64,000 bases of DNA from Mycolicibacterium sp. lyk4-40-TYG-92 (GCF_030209435.1 NZ_JARVRX010000010.1:248001-312000); one strand, 5' to 3'. Shown: positions 25,031 to 34,139, counted from the first letter of the stretch. Translations and numbers: made by a program. Notes: generated by a model from the letters alone, not told the origin.

Positions 25031-26052
25031 CAGGGTTCCCCACAGCGTCCGGTGTTCTGCATGATCCACGGGAAGTACGCGGTGCGACCCTGAAGATCGG
25101 TCACCCGGACGTTCATGCCGCATAGATACTGGTTGATGAAGCTGCCGTAAGCGCCCAGGCGCACCAGTTTGCGGTAGTTGGCAGGTGCCTTTTGCAACGC
25201 GAGATCGATGCGCGATTTGTCGTTGTCGTTGTCCAGCAAGGTGGCCATGCGGCTGAGCTGGTTCACCGTTCCGGTCAGAGGCGGGCGGGCCTGCGTCATC
25301 AGATCAGACAGGGATGCGGTGCCCTTGTCCAGGGCACTGATCGCGTCGCCGATCGGATCTCGTTGTTCGGACAGGCCGGTGATCAGTTGTTGCAGACGGG
25401 TGACAGCGCCGGAGAATTTGTCGCCGTCCTTGGCGACCGTGGCAGTGACGGTCTTGAGGTTGTCGATCATCTGTTGGACGGCCTGGCCGTTGTCAGCCAG
25501 GGCTGTGGTGAATGAATTCGTCTGGGAAAGCAGCGATTCCATGGTTCCACCTTGGCCCTGCAGGATTTGAATCAGGGAGTTGGTCAGCGCGTTGACATTC
25601 TGTGCGTTGAGTCCTTGGATGACCGGTTTGAGTCCGCCGAGAAGGAGATCGAGATCCAACGCCGGCTCGGTGCGGTTGGCTGGAATCTGAGATCCCGGCG
25701 GCTGGATTTTTGTCGATCCCGGCCCGTCCAGTATTTCCAGATATCGGTTGCCGACCAGATCGAGATAGCGCACAACGACTTTGGTGCCGGTCGTCAGCAC
25801 AATGTTGCGGTCGGAATCGAAGCCGACGACTACCGTGTTGTCAGATCGCAGGTCGATGTCATTGACTGTGCCGACGCGAATGCCCGCCACTCGGACCGAA
25901 TCGCCTACTTTCAGGCTTGATGCGTCGGTGAATACGGCTGAGTAGCTGTTTGTGGACCCGGTTCGATACTGTCCGAGGATCGCGAACAGCGCTCCGGTGA
26001 GCAGCAGCATCGTTACGCCGAATGCACCGAACTTCAACGCGGTCCGTGTCAT
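25030..26052 (-). CDS. mceB: Mce-family protein B
   Basis: A 340-residue Mce protein. The membrane anchor FGAFGVTMLLLTGALFAIL is followed by the MCE domain (SSLKVGDSVRVAGIRVGTVNDIDL) and helices. The C-terminal region holds two cysteines (YLCGMNVRV and the terminal GRCGEP), seen in many MceB proteins. The ATG overlaps the mceA stop (ATGA), fixing the start. Confidence 0.93.
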   Translation of the reverse strand: MTRTALKFGAFGVTMLLLTGALFAILGQYRTGSTNSYSAVFTDASSLKVGDSVRVAGIRVGTVNDIDLRSDNTVVVGFDSDRNIVLTTGTKVVVRYLDLVGNRYLEILDGPGSTKIQPPGSQIPANRTEPALDLDLLLGGLKPVIQGLNAQNVNALTNSLIQILQGQGGTMESLLSQTNSFTTALADNGQAVQQMIDNLKTVTATVAKDGDKFSGAVTRLQQLITGLSEQRDPIGDAISALDKGTASLSDLMTQARPPLTGTVNQLSRMATLLDNDNDKSRIDLALQKAPANYRKLVRLGAYGSFINQYLCGMNVRVTDLQGRTAYFPWIMQNTGRCGEP

Positions 26053-27236
26053 CCGGGTTGCCCCACCTGTGCGGTGTTGCGCGGAGGGCCATCGATGGGG
26101 CCAAACAGCGCCTGTTTGAGTGCGTCGGAGTTCAACAAGATTCCTTGATTTCCGTATTGTGCTGGGTTGGCGTTGGTGTCGGCAACCACAAACGGTGGCC
26201 GTTGCTGGAACCCCACATTGGGAAGACCCATGCACTGAGGTCCGCCTGAGGCGGCGACCTTGGGCAGGTTGCCCGGGTAGCGGTAGCGTTCGGTACCCAG
26301 CAGGAATGAGTCCAGCAGCATGATCCCGGGCAACGGCTGCGGGGGACCCATCGCCAGTGGCTCAATGCCCTTGAGCGCACAGGTGATCGCTGGGTTGTAT
26401 TGGTTGGTCAGGTCGGTGGTGGGGACCAGTAGGTGCATGGCGTTGGTGAGTGCGTCGCCGTTGGCGCCGACGACGTCGTTGCCGACGTCGGCCAGGCCGA
26501 TGGCGCTCAGTAGCGCGGCATTGAGATCGTGTTGGCTGTCTGTGATGGTGTCGCTGAGTCTGGTTGCGTTGCGCGCGGCGCCCATGAGGTCGGGGGCGGC
26601 GTCCGCGTACGCGGTGAGAACCTCTGGAGCCACGGCAATTTCGTGCCGCAGGGCATGAAGGCTGGGATCGATTTTGGTTAGCAGGACGTCGAGGTCAGCC
26701 ATGGTTTGACCGAGGGCGTTGCCGCGGCCGTTGAGCGCCTGAGCCATTGCGCCGAGGGTCTCGTTGAGCTTCTCTGGTTGGACCTGGGCAAGTACTGAGA
26801 CCAAATGCTCGAATACCGTGTTGATCTCAACGGTCACGTGGCTGGCGTCGAGGATCTGTCCGGCATGAAGCGGCTGGGCCGACGCGTCTGTCGGCGGGAC
26901 CAGTTCGACGTACTTGGCGCCGAACACTGTGCTGGATGCGATCCGCACCCCTGTGTTGGTGGGTATCAGCGGCAGATAACCAGGATCCATTGCCAGATGG
27001 ATGGCGGCGCGCCCGTCCGGCAGGGAATCGATCGATGCCACCTTGCCTACCTGCGCGCCGTGCAGTTTCACCTTGGCATCAGGGTTCATGATCAGGCCGA
27101 CCCGCGGTGACAGGACCGTCACTGGTGCGGTGTCGGTCGTGCCACCGCGGAACAGCACGACGGCGCCGACGACGATCACAGTGGTCATGCCGATCGCGGC
27201 GAGGCCAGTTAGGAAACGTACTGAGTCACGTGACAT
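26049..27236 (-). CDS. mceA: Mce-family protein A (Mce4A-like)
   Basis: A 395-residue Mce protein. The N-terminal anchor (LTGLAAIGMTTVIVVGAVVLF) precedes an MCE domain whose wording, KVKLHGAQVGKVASI followed by DGRAAIHLAMDPGYLPLIP, is close to what I remember of Mce4A, the cholesterol-import paralogue. Two cysteines in the C-terminal third (ITCALKG and PQCMGLP) may pair. It starts ten bases after yrbEB. The Mce4 assignment is by recall and needs alignment. Confidence 0.92.
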   Translation of the reverse strand: MSRDSVRFLTGLAAIGMTTVIVVGAVVLFRGGTTDTAPVTVLSPRVGLIMNPDAKVKLHGAQVGKVASIDSLPDGRAAIHLAMDPGYLPLIPTNTGVRIASSTVFGAKYVELVPPTDASAQPLHAGQILDASHVTVEINTVFEHLVSVLAQVQPEKLNETLGAMAQALNGRGNALGQTMADLDVLLTKIDPSLHALRHEIAVAPEVLTAYADAAPDLMGAARNATRLSDTITDSQHDLNAALLSAIGLADVGNDVVGANGDALTNAMHLLVPTTDLTNQYNPAITCALKGIEPLAMGPPQPLPGIMLLDSFLLGTERYRYPGNLPKVAASGGPQCMGLPNVGFQQRPPFVVADTNANPAQYGNQGILLNSDALKQALFGPIDGPPRNTAQVGQPG

Positions 27237-27244
27237 TTGGTGCC

Positions 27245-28105
27245 TTAGCCCGAAAGGTTGAAGTTGCCGTTGGACCCGTAGATCGCCAGCGAGATCAGCA
27301 ATGTGATCGACACGACCACGATCAGCGATGTGCGGACGGCGTTGCCGACCGCCACACCGACACCGGCCGGACCACCGCTGGCAAAGAACCCGTAGTAGGT
27401 GTGCAACAACAAGATGGCCAGTGCCATCAGGACGGCCTCCAGGAACGACCAGAGCAGATCGATGGGGTTGAGGAATGTGTCGAAATAGTGGTCGTACAGG
27501 CCGCCGGATTGTCCCAACAACACGACCGTGGTGAACTGGCTCGCCACGAAGGACAGGATCACCGCGATGGAGTACAGCGGGGTGATGGCCAGCATTCCGG
27601 CCGCAATGCGGGTGCTGACCAGGTATTCGACGGAGCGGATACCCATCGATTCCAGGGCGTCGATCTCTTCGTTGATCCTCATCGCCCCCAACTGAGCGGT
27701 GACGCCGGCGCCGAAGGTCGCCGCCAGGCCGATGCCGGCGACGATCGGTGCTGAGATACGAACGTTGATGAATGCGGCCAAGAATCCAGTCAATGCTTCG
27801 ATGCCGATGTTGCCCAGCGAGCTATACCCTTGGATCGCCAAGACCCCGCCGGTGGCCAGCGTCAAGAATCCGACGATGACGACAGTGCCACCGATCATCG
27901 CCAATGTTCCTGCACCCATGCTGATTTCAGCTATCAGGCGAACGACTTCACGTCGGTAATGAGCGGCGGCGTAGGGTACCGCGGCCAGTGCGCGACCGTA
28001 AAACAGAATGTGTTCGCCGATGTCGCCGATGATTCTGACGGGAGAGCGCACCGCGCGGGCTAGCCGCGGGTATGTGGAACGAAGCGGAGCTGTAGTTTGC
28101 GTCAT
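27245..28105 (-). CDS. yrbEB: YrbE-family ABC permease B
   Basis: A 286-residue MlaE/YrbE permease with five to six hydrophobic helices. The family motif is around IGLAATFGAGVTAQLGAMRINEEIDALESMGI, the cytoplasmic EE-D-ALE coupling segment that meets the ABC ATPase (MceG/Mkl, encoded elsewhere). It forms a heterodimer with YrbEA in the inner membrane. Its ATG overlaps the yrbEA stop (ATGA). Confidence 0.93.
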   Translation of the reverse strand: MTQTTAPLRSTYPRLARAVRSPVRIIGDIGEHILFYGRALAAVPYAAAHYRREVVRLIAEISMGAGTLAMIGGTVVIVGFLTLATGGVLAIQGYSSLGNIGIEALTGFLAAFINVRISAPIVAGIGLAATFGAGVTAQLGAMRINEEIDALESMGIRSVEYLVSTRIAAGMLAITPLYSIAVILSFVASQFTTVVLLGQSGGLYDHYFDTFLNPIDLLWSFLEAVLMALAILLLHTYYGFFASGGPAGVGVAVGNAVRTSLIVVVSITLLISLAIYGSNGNFNLSG

Positions 28106-28872
28106 CGTGCAGTCATCTGGATACCGATGGCGGTGACCACCACGTTGACTACGAACAGGGACATGAAGGCGTAGACGACCGTCTCGTTGACGGCATTACC
28201 GACTGCTTTGGCTCCGCCGGTCGAGATGGTGAGTCCGCGGTAGCAGGCGACCACGCCCGCGATCAGGCCGAACAACGCCGCCTTGACACACGAAATGATG
28301 ACCTCGGGAACGCCCGTGAGCAGGGTGATCCCCGCGGCGAATGCGCCGGGGTTCACATCCTGAACGAACACTGAGAACAGGTATCCGCCGAGGATGCCGA
28401 TGATGACGACGAGACTGTTGAGCAGTAGCGCCACAAGTCCGGATGCCAGCATTCGAGGAGTGACGAGGCGCTGCACCGGGTTGATACCGAGCACCTCCAT
28501 GGCGTCGATCTCCTCCCGGATGGTGCGCGATCCGAGGTCGGCGCACATCGCGGTGGCTCCCGCGCCGGCCACGATCAGCACCGTCACCATGGGGCCGACC
28601 TGTGTGACCGCGCCGAACGCAGCGCCCGCCCCCGACAGATCGGCGGCACCCAATTCACGTAACAAGATGTTCAACGTGAACGAGACCAGCACGGTGAAAG
28701 GGATTGCGACCAGGAGGGTAGGCGCCAGCGATACACGGGCGACAAACCATGACTGGTCAAGAAATTCGCGCCACTGGACCGGACGACGAAACGCGAACTT
28801 GGCTGCATCGACTGTCATCGCGAACAACCCGCCGACGGCCTGTAACGGACCGGCAAATGGCCGCTGCGGCAT
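28102..28872 (-). CDS. yrbEA: YrbE-family ABC permease A (YrbE4A-like)
   Basis: A 256-residue MlaE/YrbE permease and the first gene of the mce operon. The REFLDQSWFVARVSL opening, NILLRELGAADLSGAG, and RTIREEIDAMEVLGINPVQRLVTPR coupling segment are almost what I recall for YrbE4A, so the operon is probably of the mce4 (sterol-importing) type. GGAG lies six bases before the ATG at 28872. A motif-2 palindrome stands 101 bases upstream. Confidence 0.93.
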   Translation of the reverse strand: MPQRPFAGPLQAVGGLFAMTVDAAKFAFRRPVQWREFLDQSWFVARVSLAPTLLVAIPFTVLVSFTLNILLRELGAADLSGAGAAFGAVTQVGPMVTVLIVAGAGATAMCADLGSRTIREEIDAMEVLGINPVQRLVTPRMLASGLVALLLNSLVVIIGILGGYLFSVFVQDVNPGAFAAGITLLTGVPEVIISCVKAALFGLIAGVVACYRGLTISTGGAKAVGNAVNETVVYAFMSLFVVNVVVTAIGIQMTAR

Positions 28873-28972
28873 GAGGTACTCCGTTTCTCGGACACGACCC
28901 ACGAGTCGATGTGACTCGGGACACGTCCACCGGGGAACAGTGGCAGTCTCGCTTCCGGCGCCGCCATGCCGA

Positions 28973-28989
28973 TTCCCGCCTGACGGGAA
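28973..28989. promoter_or_regulatory. Motif-2 palindrome TTCCCG-N5-CGGGAA ahead of the mce operon
   Basis: TTCCCGCCTGACGGGAA is a perfect six-base inverted repeat with centre CCTGA. It sits 101 bases before yrbEA. The same arms recur at 8365, 18984, 39479 and 41311. I infer an operator for a lipid-responsive regulator; no cognate protein is assigned. Confidence 0.5.
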
Positions 28990-29213
28990 AACCGCGGCGA
29001 CGGCGACCGGCCGCCCTCCCGCCGTCGTGGCGGAACCACCTCGGTCCGCGTAAAGCGAGGGCGCCGCGGTGTGCGGCCGCCCGCCGCGAATGGTGCGGGT
29101 CGCGTGGATGGAAAATTACTGCTACACGCATGAAATCGATTGGGCAAGTGTCTATTTGTGCGTCGCTAGCCGGCTTCCGATGAGCTCGAAAGTGGGTTGC
29201 GGGCGCCATTTTC

Positions 29214-29224
29214 CCGCTCAGCGG
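29214..29224. promoter_or_regulatory. Motif-1 palindrome, perfect
   Basis: CCGCTCAGCGG with flanks TTTC and TTATGG, 84 bases before the GH5 start codon. It is one of five perfect copies in the window. Confidence 0.5.
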
Positions 29225-29308
29225 TTATGGCGGCAGACCCGTGATCTCCGTCACTGCCACTGTTTGTGGGTCGATTGGCGGCTGTTCAACTGCAAGGAGG
29301 CAGAAGCG

Positions 29309-32203
29309 ATGGGTGGCGCGAAATATGTGGGTCGCGTTGGGGGGCTGGCGTTCGCACTCGGGGTCGGCGTAGCGTTCTTCACCGGTTGTGGTGTGGCTTC
29401 GGCGCTTCCGTCATCTGATGGGTCGTCGACGTCTGATGGCCCATCCTCGGCGCATCATGCAAAGCCGACGGCTGCTGGCGGCACCCCGACGTCCACAACT
29501 TCGGTGGGCAAGGATGAGACGCAGGGGTCTGCGGCCACGACTCCAGGCTCTGGCAAGCGCAGCAACCCACGTCCACGGCATAGCTTGTCGAAACCTCATG
29601 TGCCAGTGTCTGGTTCGGCGACATCGTCCTCCGGTTCGTCGGCCCACGCTGCTGGTGCGGGTGGCACTCCTGGATCAACACATGACACGGCCAGTAATGC
29701 CAGTAATGTCGGGGCGACGTCCTCACCCACCGACAGTGGCGCCGCATCAACGCCCACCGCGTCGGCTTCGTCTTCTACATCGTCGGCGGCCGGATCCCCG
29801 GCGGCGGGCGCACAGTCCACGGGAAGCGCCACCGCGTCGACCCCGGTCGTGACAGCCAAGCCGGTGGCCGCGGTGCCCAACGTCATCGAGGGAGTGGCGG
29901 CGAAGCTGATCAACGGCGTCTTGGACCCGTTCACCGGCGGGAACTCGCCGACCACGCCGTCAGATACGCCGGCCGCGTGGCTGGCGCTGGCGGCGGCGCG
30001 ACGCGAGCTGTCCGCCACTGCTACCCGATCCCATTCGGCCCAACCCGCCGCGACCGTCAAGCTCGCTGCAGTTGTGAGCACCACCCCTACCGCTGGCACC
30101 GCGGTTCCCAGCGCCGGGGCGGCGGTCATTCCTGCGGCGTCGTCGCCCGTGGCACCTGGGGATATCACTCAACAGTTCAATAGATTGATTTACGTCCCGC
30201 TGCACGCATTCACCCAGCAATGGATCAACAGCCCCTTGGGGCGGCAGGTCGATGCCTTCATCAACACCGCACTGGGCTCCTACGCCATCGGTAATGGCGT
30301 GGCCGGCAGCGCCACGCACCACGACGGCACCGCCGGCGGTTGGCTGCTGGGCGACGGCGGAGCGGGCTGGAACAGCACGCAGGCCGGCGTCGCCGGCGGA
30401 AACGGCGGTGCTGCTGCCGGCATCCTTGGTACCGGCGGCTCCGGCGGCCACGGTGGGGCAGGCGCCGCCGGCGGAATCGGCGGAGCCGGTGGAACTTTGA
30501 TGGGCGTTGGGGGCCACGGCGGTAACGGCGGCGCCGCTGCGACCGTCGACAGCGCGGGAGGCGCCGGCGGCGCCGGTGGTGCCGCGCCCGGTCGGTTCTT
30601 CGGTATCGGTGGTGCTGGAGGTAACGGCAGTGACGGCGGCGTCGGCGGTCACGGCGGTGACGGCGGCAGTGCAGTCGGGCTGCTCGGCAGCGGCGGCCGC
30701 GGCGGGGATGCCGGCAACGGCAGCGTCGTCGGTGCGGGGCTACCAGCGCTCGGCGGTGCCGGAGGTAATGCCGCGTTTATGGGAACCCACGGGTCGGTTG
30801 GCAAGGCGGGTACCCAGGCGGGGATCTCCTCCACGCCATCGCCGGGAACGGGGTCGCTACCGCCGCTCAGCACCACCGGCACGTGGATCACAGACAGCGA
30901 CGGCAAGGTCGTGTTGATGCATGGCACCAACCAAGTGAATATCAGTCCCCAACTGCTGACGCCTTCCGAAGCCGGGTTCAGCGCTGATGACGCAGCGTTC
31001 TTGGCCGCCAACGGATTCAACGCGGTCCGTCTCGGAATCGACTGGTCACGGTTGGAGCCCCAGCCCGGCGTTTACGACGACACCTATCTGGCGTCCATCA
31101 ACGAAACCGTCCAAATGCTGGCGAGCCACGGGATCTACAGTCTGCTCGACATGCACCAGCAGCTGGGGCCATCCTGGTCGATCGACACCGGCGGAGTGCC
31201 CTCAGCACATCTGCCCTTCCCGCTTGGGCTTTTCTTCGACCCGGCGCAGAACCACGCCCTGGACAAATTCTGGGCGAACGGGACTGCGTCGAACGGTGTG
31301 GGGCTGCAGAACAACTACGCGCTGATGATGGAACATGTGGCCAACTACTTCAATGGCGATACCTCGGTGATGGGTATCGAGATCATGAATGAGCCGCTGC
31401 CGGGCAACCAAACCATACCGACCATCTTGGGCAGCAACTTCTTCGACGCCCAGCAGCTGACACCGTTCTACAACCAGGTGGCCTCCGCGATCAGGGCGGT
31501 GAACCCCAACGCCACGATCTTCTATGAACCCAATTTCCTTGCTACAGCGATGATTCCGATCCGGCTGGGCACTGTGAACGCGTCGAACACGGCGTTGTCG
31601 TTCCACAACTACGCCTACATCGATGCCGGGCCGTTGGGTGTGCTGCCGTTGGTCAACGTGATCGAGGAGAACGCCAGGGCCTGGGCCCGAGCACATGGCG
31701 TCCCGGCCTTCATGACCGAGTTTGGTTCGAGCAGCAACCAGAAGTCGATCATCGACACCGTGAACCCGGCCAACCATGACCTGATCGGTTGGACCGAATG
31801 GAGTTACAGCAATACGGGCTATGGCGGCATCGACGGCACACCCGAGTGGCTGGTCAACGATCCCAGCAAGCCACTTACGGGCGACAACGTCAACACTGCC
31901 ACACTGCAGACTCTGACTAGGCCATACCCGCAACTGGTGGCAGGTACCCCCGGTTCCTATTCGTACAAGAACGGCAGCTTCCAATTCACCTATTCGACGG
32001 ACCGGGCTGACGGTCAGGGTCAGTTCGCCGGCGGCTCGCAGACCGTGATCTCGGTGCCTGCTGTCCAGTATCCCAATGGCTACCAGGTCACTGTCGTTGG
32101 TGGCCAAGTGGTTTCGGCCCCCAACGCGCCGCGACTCGTCATCGCCTCCGACGATGGTGCGAGCACGATCAAGGTTACCGTCAGCGCGGTGGTCGCAGCT
32201 TGA
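29309..32203 (+). CDS. Secreted PGRS-type protein with C-terminal GH5 endoglycoceramidase-like domain
   Basis: A 964-residue modular exoprotein. Residues 1-33 form a signal peptide (GGLAFALGVGVAFFTGCGVASA). A Ser/Thr/Ala-rich linker reaches to about 290. An anchor segment follows (INSPLGRQVDAFINTALGSY) with DGTAGGWLLGDGGAGW, then a glycine-rich PGRS stretch (about 345-495). The C-terminal half is glycoside hydrolase family 5: acid/base Glu695 in MNEP, nucleophile Glu804 in MTEFGSS, and a final Ig-like beta domain. The WSRLEPQPGVYDDTYL wording fits endoglycoceramidases, which release glycans from glycosphingolipids. There is no PE domain. AAGGAGG precedes ATG 29309. FTGC could be an atypical lipobox. 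Confidence 0.85.
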   Translation: MGGAKYVGRVGGLAFALGVGVAFFTGCGVASALPSSDGSSTSDGPSSAHHAKPTAAGGTPTSTTSVGKDETQGSAATTPGSGKRSNPRPRHSLSKPHVPVSGSATSSSGSSAHAAGAGGTPGSTHDTASNASNVGATSSPTDSGAASTPTASASSSTSSAAGSPAAGAQSTGSATASTPVVTAKPVAAVPNVIEGVAAKLINGVLDPFTGGNSPTTPSDTPAAWLALAAARRELSATATRSHSAQPAATVKLAAVVSTTPTAGTAVPSAGAAVIPAASSPVAPGDITQQFNRLIYVPLHAFTQQWINSPLGRQVDAFINTALGSYAIGNGVAGSATHHDGTAGGWLLGDGGAGWNSTQAGVAGGNGGAAAGILGTGGSGGHGGAGAAGGIGGAGGTLMGVGGHGGNGGAAATVDSAGGAGGAGGAAPGRFFGIGGAGGNGSDGGVGGHGGDGGSAVGLLGSGGRGGDAGNGSVVGAGLPALGGAGGNAAFMGTHGSVGKAGTQAGISSTPSPGTGSLPPLSTTGTWITDSDGKVVLMHGTNQVNISPQLLTPSEAGFSADDAAFLAANGFNAVRLGIDWSRLEPQPGVYDDTYLASINETVQMLASHGIYSLLDMHQQLGPSWSIDTGGVPSAHLPFPLGLFFDPAQNHALDKFWANGTASNGVGLQNNYALMMEHVANYFNGDTSVMGIEIMNEPLPGNQTIPTILGSNFFDAQQLTPFYNQVASAIRAVNPNATIFYEPNFLATAMIPIRLGTVNASNTALSFHNYAYIDAGPLGVLPLVNVIEENARAWARAHGVPAFMTEFGSSSNQKSIIDTVNPANHDLIGWTEWSYSNTGYGGIDGTPEWLVNDPSKPLTGDNVNTATLQTLTRPYPQLVAGTPGSYSYKNGSFQFTYSTDRADGQGQFAGGSQTVISVPAVQYPNGYQVTVVGGQVVSAPNAPRLVIASDDGASTIKVTVSAVVAA
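30340..30790 (+). repeat. PGRS glycine-rich coding repeat (GGxGGx)
   Basis: Inside the GH5 gene the sequence is a degenerate GGC-rich repeat that encodes Gly-Gly-X units (GGSGGHGGAGAAGGIGGAGG and similar). This is the polymorphic GC-rich repeat of mycobacterial PE_PGRS genes, here without the PE module. Confidence 0.8.
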
Positions 32204-32265
32204 CCGCGGATGGGTGGCCCCACACGGTGAGCCCGGTCGGAGAGCCTCACTGAAGCCGCAGGAAT

Positions 32266-32304
32266 GGACCCGTTCGGAAACTCTTCTTTCCGCCGAACGG
32301 GTCC
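32266..32304. terminator. Intrinsic-type terminator hairpin
   Basis: GGACCCGTTCGG (32266-32277) pairs perfectly with CCGAACGGGTCC (32293-32304). It lies 62 bases after the GH5 stop, before the convergent SnoaL gene. It would end transcription of the GH5 gene and possibly of the opposing unit. Confidence 0.75.
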
Positions 32305-32354
32305 GGCAGGACAGGACGCCCTAGCTGGTGCGTAAATCGCGGCGCATGGTGTGA

Positions 32355-32825
32355 TCAGCTCGGGTTGGGCGGAGCGACGAACGCCATTCTGGTGCGGGTC
32401 AAGTGAATCGACTGGATGCGCCAATCTCCATCGATTTTGGTGTAGGTCTCGTGATAGTGCCCTGCGCCGTGCAGGACCGAGCCATCTGGAAATTCGACGA
32501 TGTCGGCCATGGCCCAGATGCCGGTCGCGGTGGTCGGTGAGGTGAGCGCAACTTCCGGGGTGTGCCCGTGATGAACGGTGGTGCATTCGCCGATCGTGGC
32601 GCGGATCGAGGAGACCAGTGAATCGGCGCCGTGCCATGTCTGATTGGCCGGGGCGTCCTCACCGCCGGTTGACACCGCATTATCGAAGATACCGACCACG
32701 TCGCTGGCGAATACCGAACGCCACGATGCCCAATCTTTGGTGTCCATGAAGCGGAAGTAGCGGGCCTTGAGTTGCCCGATGGCCTCAATATCGTCAGTCG
32801 GGGGCAGTGTAGGGATCAATGTCAT
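32355..32825 (-). CDS. SnoaL-like (NTF2-fold) protein
   Basis: A 156-residue protein of the SnoaL/NTF2-like superfamily: an N-terminal helix pair (IEAIGQLKARYFRFMDTKDWASW), the FASDVVG strand, HHGHTPEVALTS, GAGHYHETYTKIDGDWRIQSIHL, and a short tail. Members include ketosteroid isomerases, dehydratases and many uncharacterised proteins. The KARYFRFMDTKDW opening is typical of the bile-acid-dehydratase/aromatic-oxygenase-beta-like subgroup. It lies 49 bases upstream of the zinc dehydrogenase gene... on the minus strand it follows that gene. A lipid or steroid substrate is suggested only by the neighbourhood. Confidence 0.8.
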   Translation of the reverse strand: MTLIPTLPPTDDIEAIGQLKARYFRFMDTKDWASWRSVFASDVVGIFDNAVSTGGEDAPANQTWHGADSLVSSIRATIGECTTVHHGHTPEVALTSPTTATGIWAMADIVEFPDGSVLHGAGHYHETYTKIDGDWRIQSIHLTRTRMAFVAPPNPS

Positions 32826-32874
32826 TGCCTGTTCTGCGCGTGGGGCGTGTGTGCGTGCAAGCCGCTGGCCCTGC

Positions 32875-33885
32875 TCAGTCGAACGTCACGACGATCTTGT
32901 CTGCGGCGCCGGGAGTGGCCGCTGACAGTAACGCTTGTTCGACGTCGGCGAAGGGCAGCTTGTGACTGATGATGAGGGCGTACTTCTCCCAGTTGGCGAC
33001 GATGTCAGGCGTGACCTCGAAGATCTCGGTTGGGTAGCCCATGGAGCCGATGATCGTGACCTCGTTGCTCATCACATTCATCAGGTCGATCGATACCGGT
33101 TCCTTGTGGACCGCCACGATGCCCAGTTTTGAGCCTCGCTTGGCACTGTTGAGAGCTGCAGTGACAGCGCCCGGTGCGCCGGCGGCGTCGAGGTAGATAT
33201 CTGTGTCGGACTTGTTGGGCCATATCGATTCTCCTGAACCGTGCATGGCGATCAGGCGTGCACCGAAGTCCTCCTCGCCGGAGTTGATGACCGCGTCCGC
33301 GCCGATCTCCAGCGCCTTGTCGAGCCGTCCGGGAAGGAGGTCGGCGACCACGACATGGGCTACCCCGAGCGATTTCAGCGCGATCGCAGCGCCCAGGCCA
33401 ATGGGTCCCGCCCCGATGACGACGACCTTGTCGGTTGGCTTCGGGTCGAGTTGATGAACTGCGTGCCTTGCCACCGCCATGGGCTCGTTGAGCGCTGCCA
33501 CTTCGAACGGGATGTGCTGGGGTATGACTTCAAGATGTTGTCCGCGGACAGCGCCTTCGATCAGAAGGTACTCGGCAAGTGCACCGGTAGAGCCGCCGTT
33601 GCCGATGATGTTGGTGGGGCTGGCCATCGGATTGATGACGACGTGATCACCGACATTGATGTCCGTCACGTCGTCTCCGGCCGCGACAATCTCGCCCGCC
33701 GGTTCGTGGCCAAGCGGCATGGCGCCTTGGTGTGGGGGCAGTCCGCCGATAGCGATGTAGAAGGCGTCGGTGCCGCAGATACCGCAGGCTCGGATGCGGA
33801 CCAGCACGTCGTTCGGGCCAACTGAGGGAACGGACTGCTCAACAACTTTCGCAATTCCGGGTGCGGTTACGACGGTGGCCTTCAT
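32875..33885 (-). CDS. Zinc-type alcohol dehydrogenase lacking the structural zinc lobe
   Basis: A 336-residue medium-chain dehydrogenase. The catalytic zinc site is present (CGICGTDAFYIA, GHEPAGEIVAAG), as is the cofactor motif GAGPIGLGAAIALKSLG. The four-cysteine structural zinc loop is missing: the expected position reads INPMASPTNIIGNGGSTGAL. This is seen in some sorbitol/threonine-dehydrogenase-like branches. TAAGGAG lies seven bases before the ATG, so the longer upstream frame is rejected. It precedes the SnoaL gene on the same strand. The alcohol substrate is unknown. Confidence 0.88.
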   Translation of the reverse strand: MKATVVTAPGIAKVVEQSVPSVGPNDVLVRIRACGICGTDAFYIAIGGLPPHQGAMPLGHEPAGEIVAAGDDVTDINVGDHVVINPMASPTNIIGNGGSTGALAEYLLIEGAVRGQHLEVIPQHIPFEVAALNEPMAVARHAVHQLDPKPTDKVVVIGAGPIGLGAAIALKSLGVAHVVVADLLPGRLDKALEIGADAVINSGEEDFGARLIAMHGSGESIWPNKSDTDIYLDAAGAPGAVTAALNSAKRGSKLGIVAVHKEPVSIDLMNVMSNEVTIIGSMGYPTEIFEVTPDIVANWEKYALIISHKLPFADVEQALLSAATPGAADKIVVTFD

Positions 33886-34063
33886 CGCGATCTCCTTATA
33901 ATCGGTTGTGAGGCAATAATATTCAAGGCTCAATGGCCCGTCCATGAGGAATCGCTGCCGGGCGAATGAGCGTGCCATAGGCGCCGATGCGGTCGACCTT
34001 TGGTGTTTGGAATCAAACGTGGTCAGTCTCTTCGCGTCTTCGGCGGTCCGTCGATCCTTGTGT

Positions 34064-34074
34064 CCGGTCAGCGG
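34064..34074. promoter_or_regulatory. Motif-1 palindrome, one mismatch, with extended arms
   Basis: CCGGTCAGCGG is flanked by GTGT and AACAC, so the dyad extends to about 20 bases. It lies 178 bases upstream of the zinc dehydrogenase start, in a 254-base gap that shows no other gene. Confidence 0.4.
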
Positions 34075-34139
34075 AACACTCGGCTCGGGTCGCGATCAGT
34101 GCCACCTTTGGACTGACGACGCAGGTGCTAATGGCGATG

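Larger units (their letters stand above)
28873..29308. other. Divergent promoter region between the mce operon and the GH5 gene
   Basis: This 436-base gap has no convincing gene. It contains one motif-2 palindrome on the mce side and one perfect motif-1 palindrome on the GH5 side, and should hold promoters for both. Confidence 0.6.

Noticed and set aside
30340..30790. Short GC-rich repeats that might suggest a CRISPR array
   Set aside because: They are in-frame Gly-Gly-X codons of a PGRS domain; there are no unique spacers or direct repeats of constant length.
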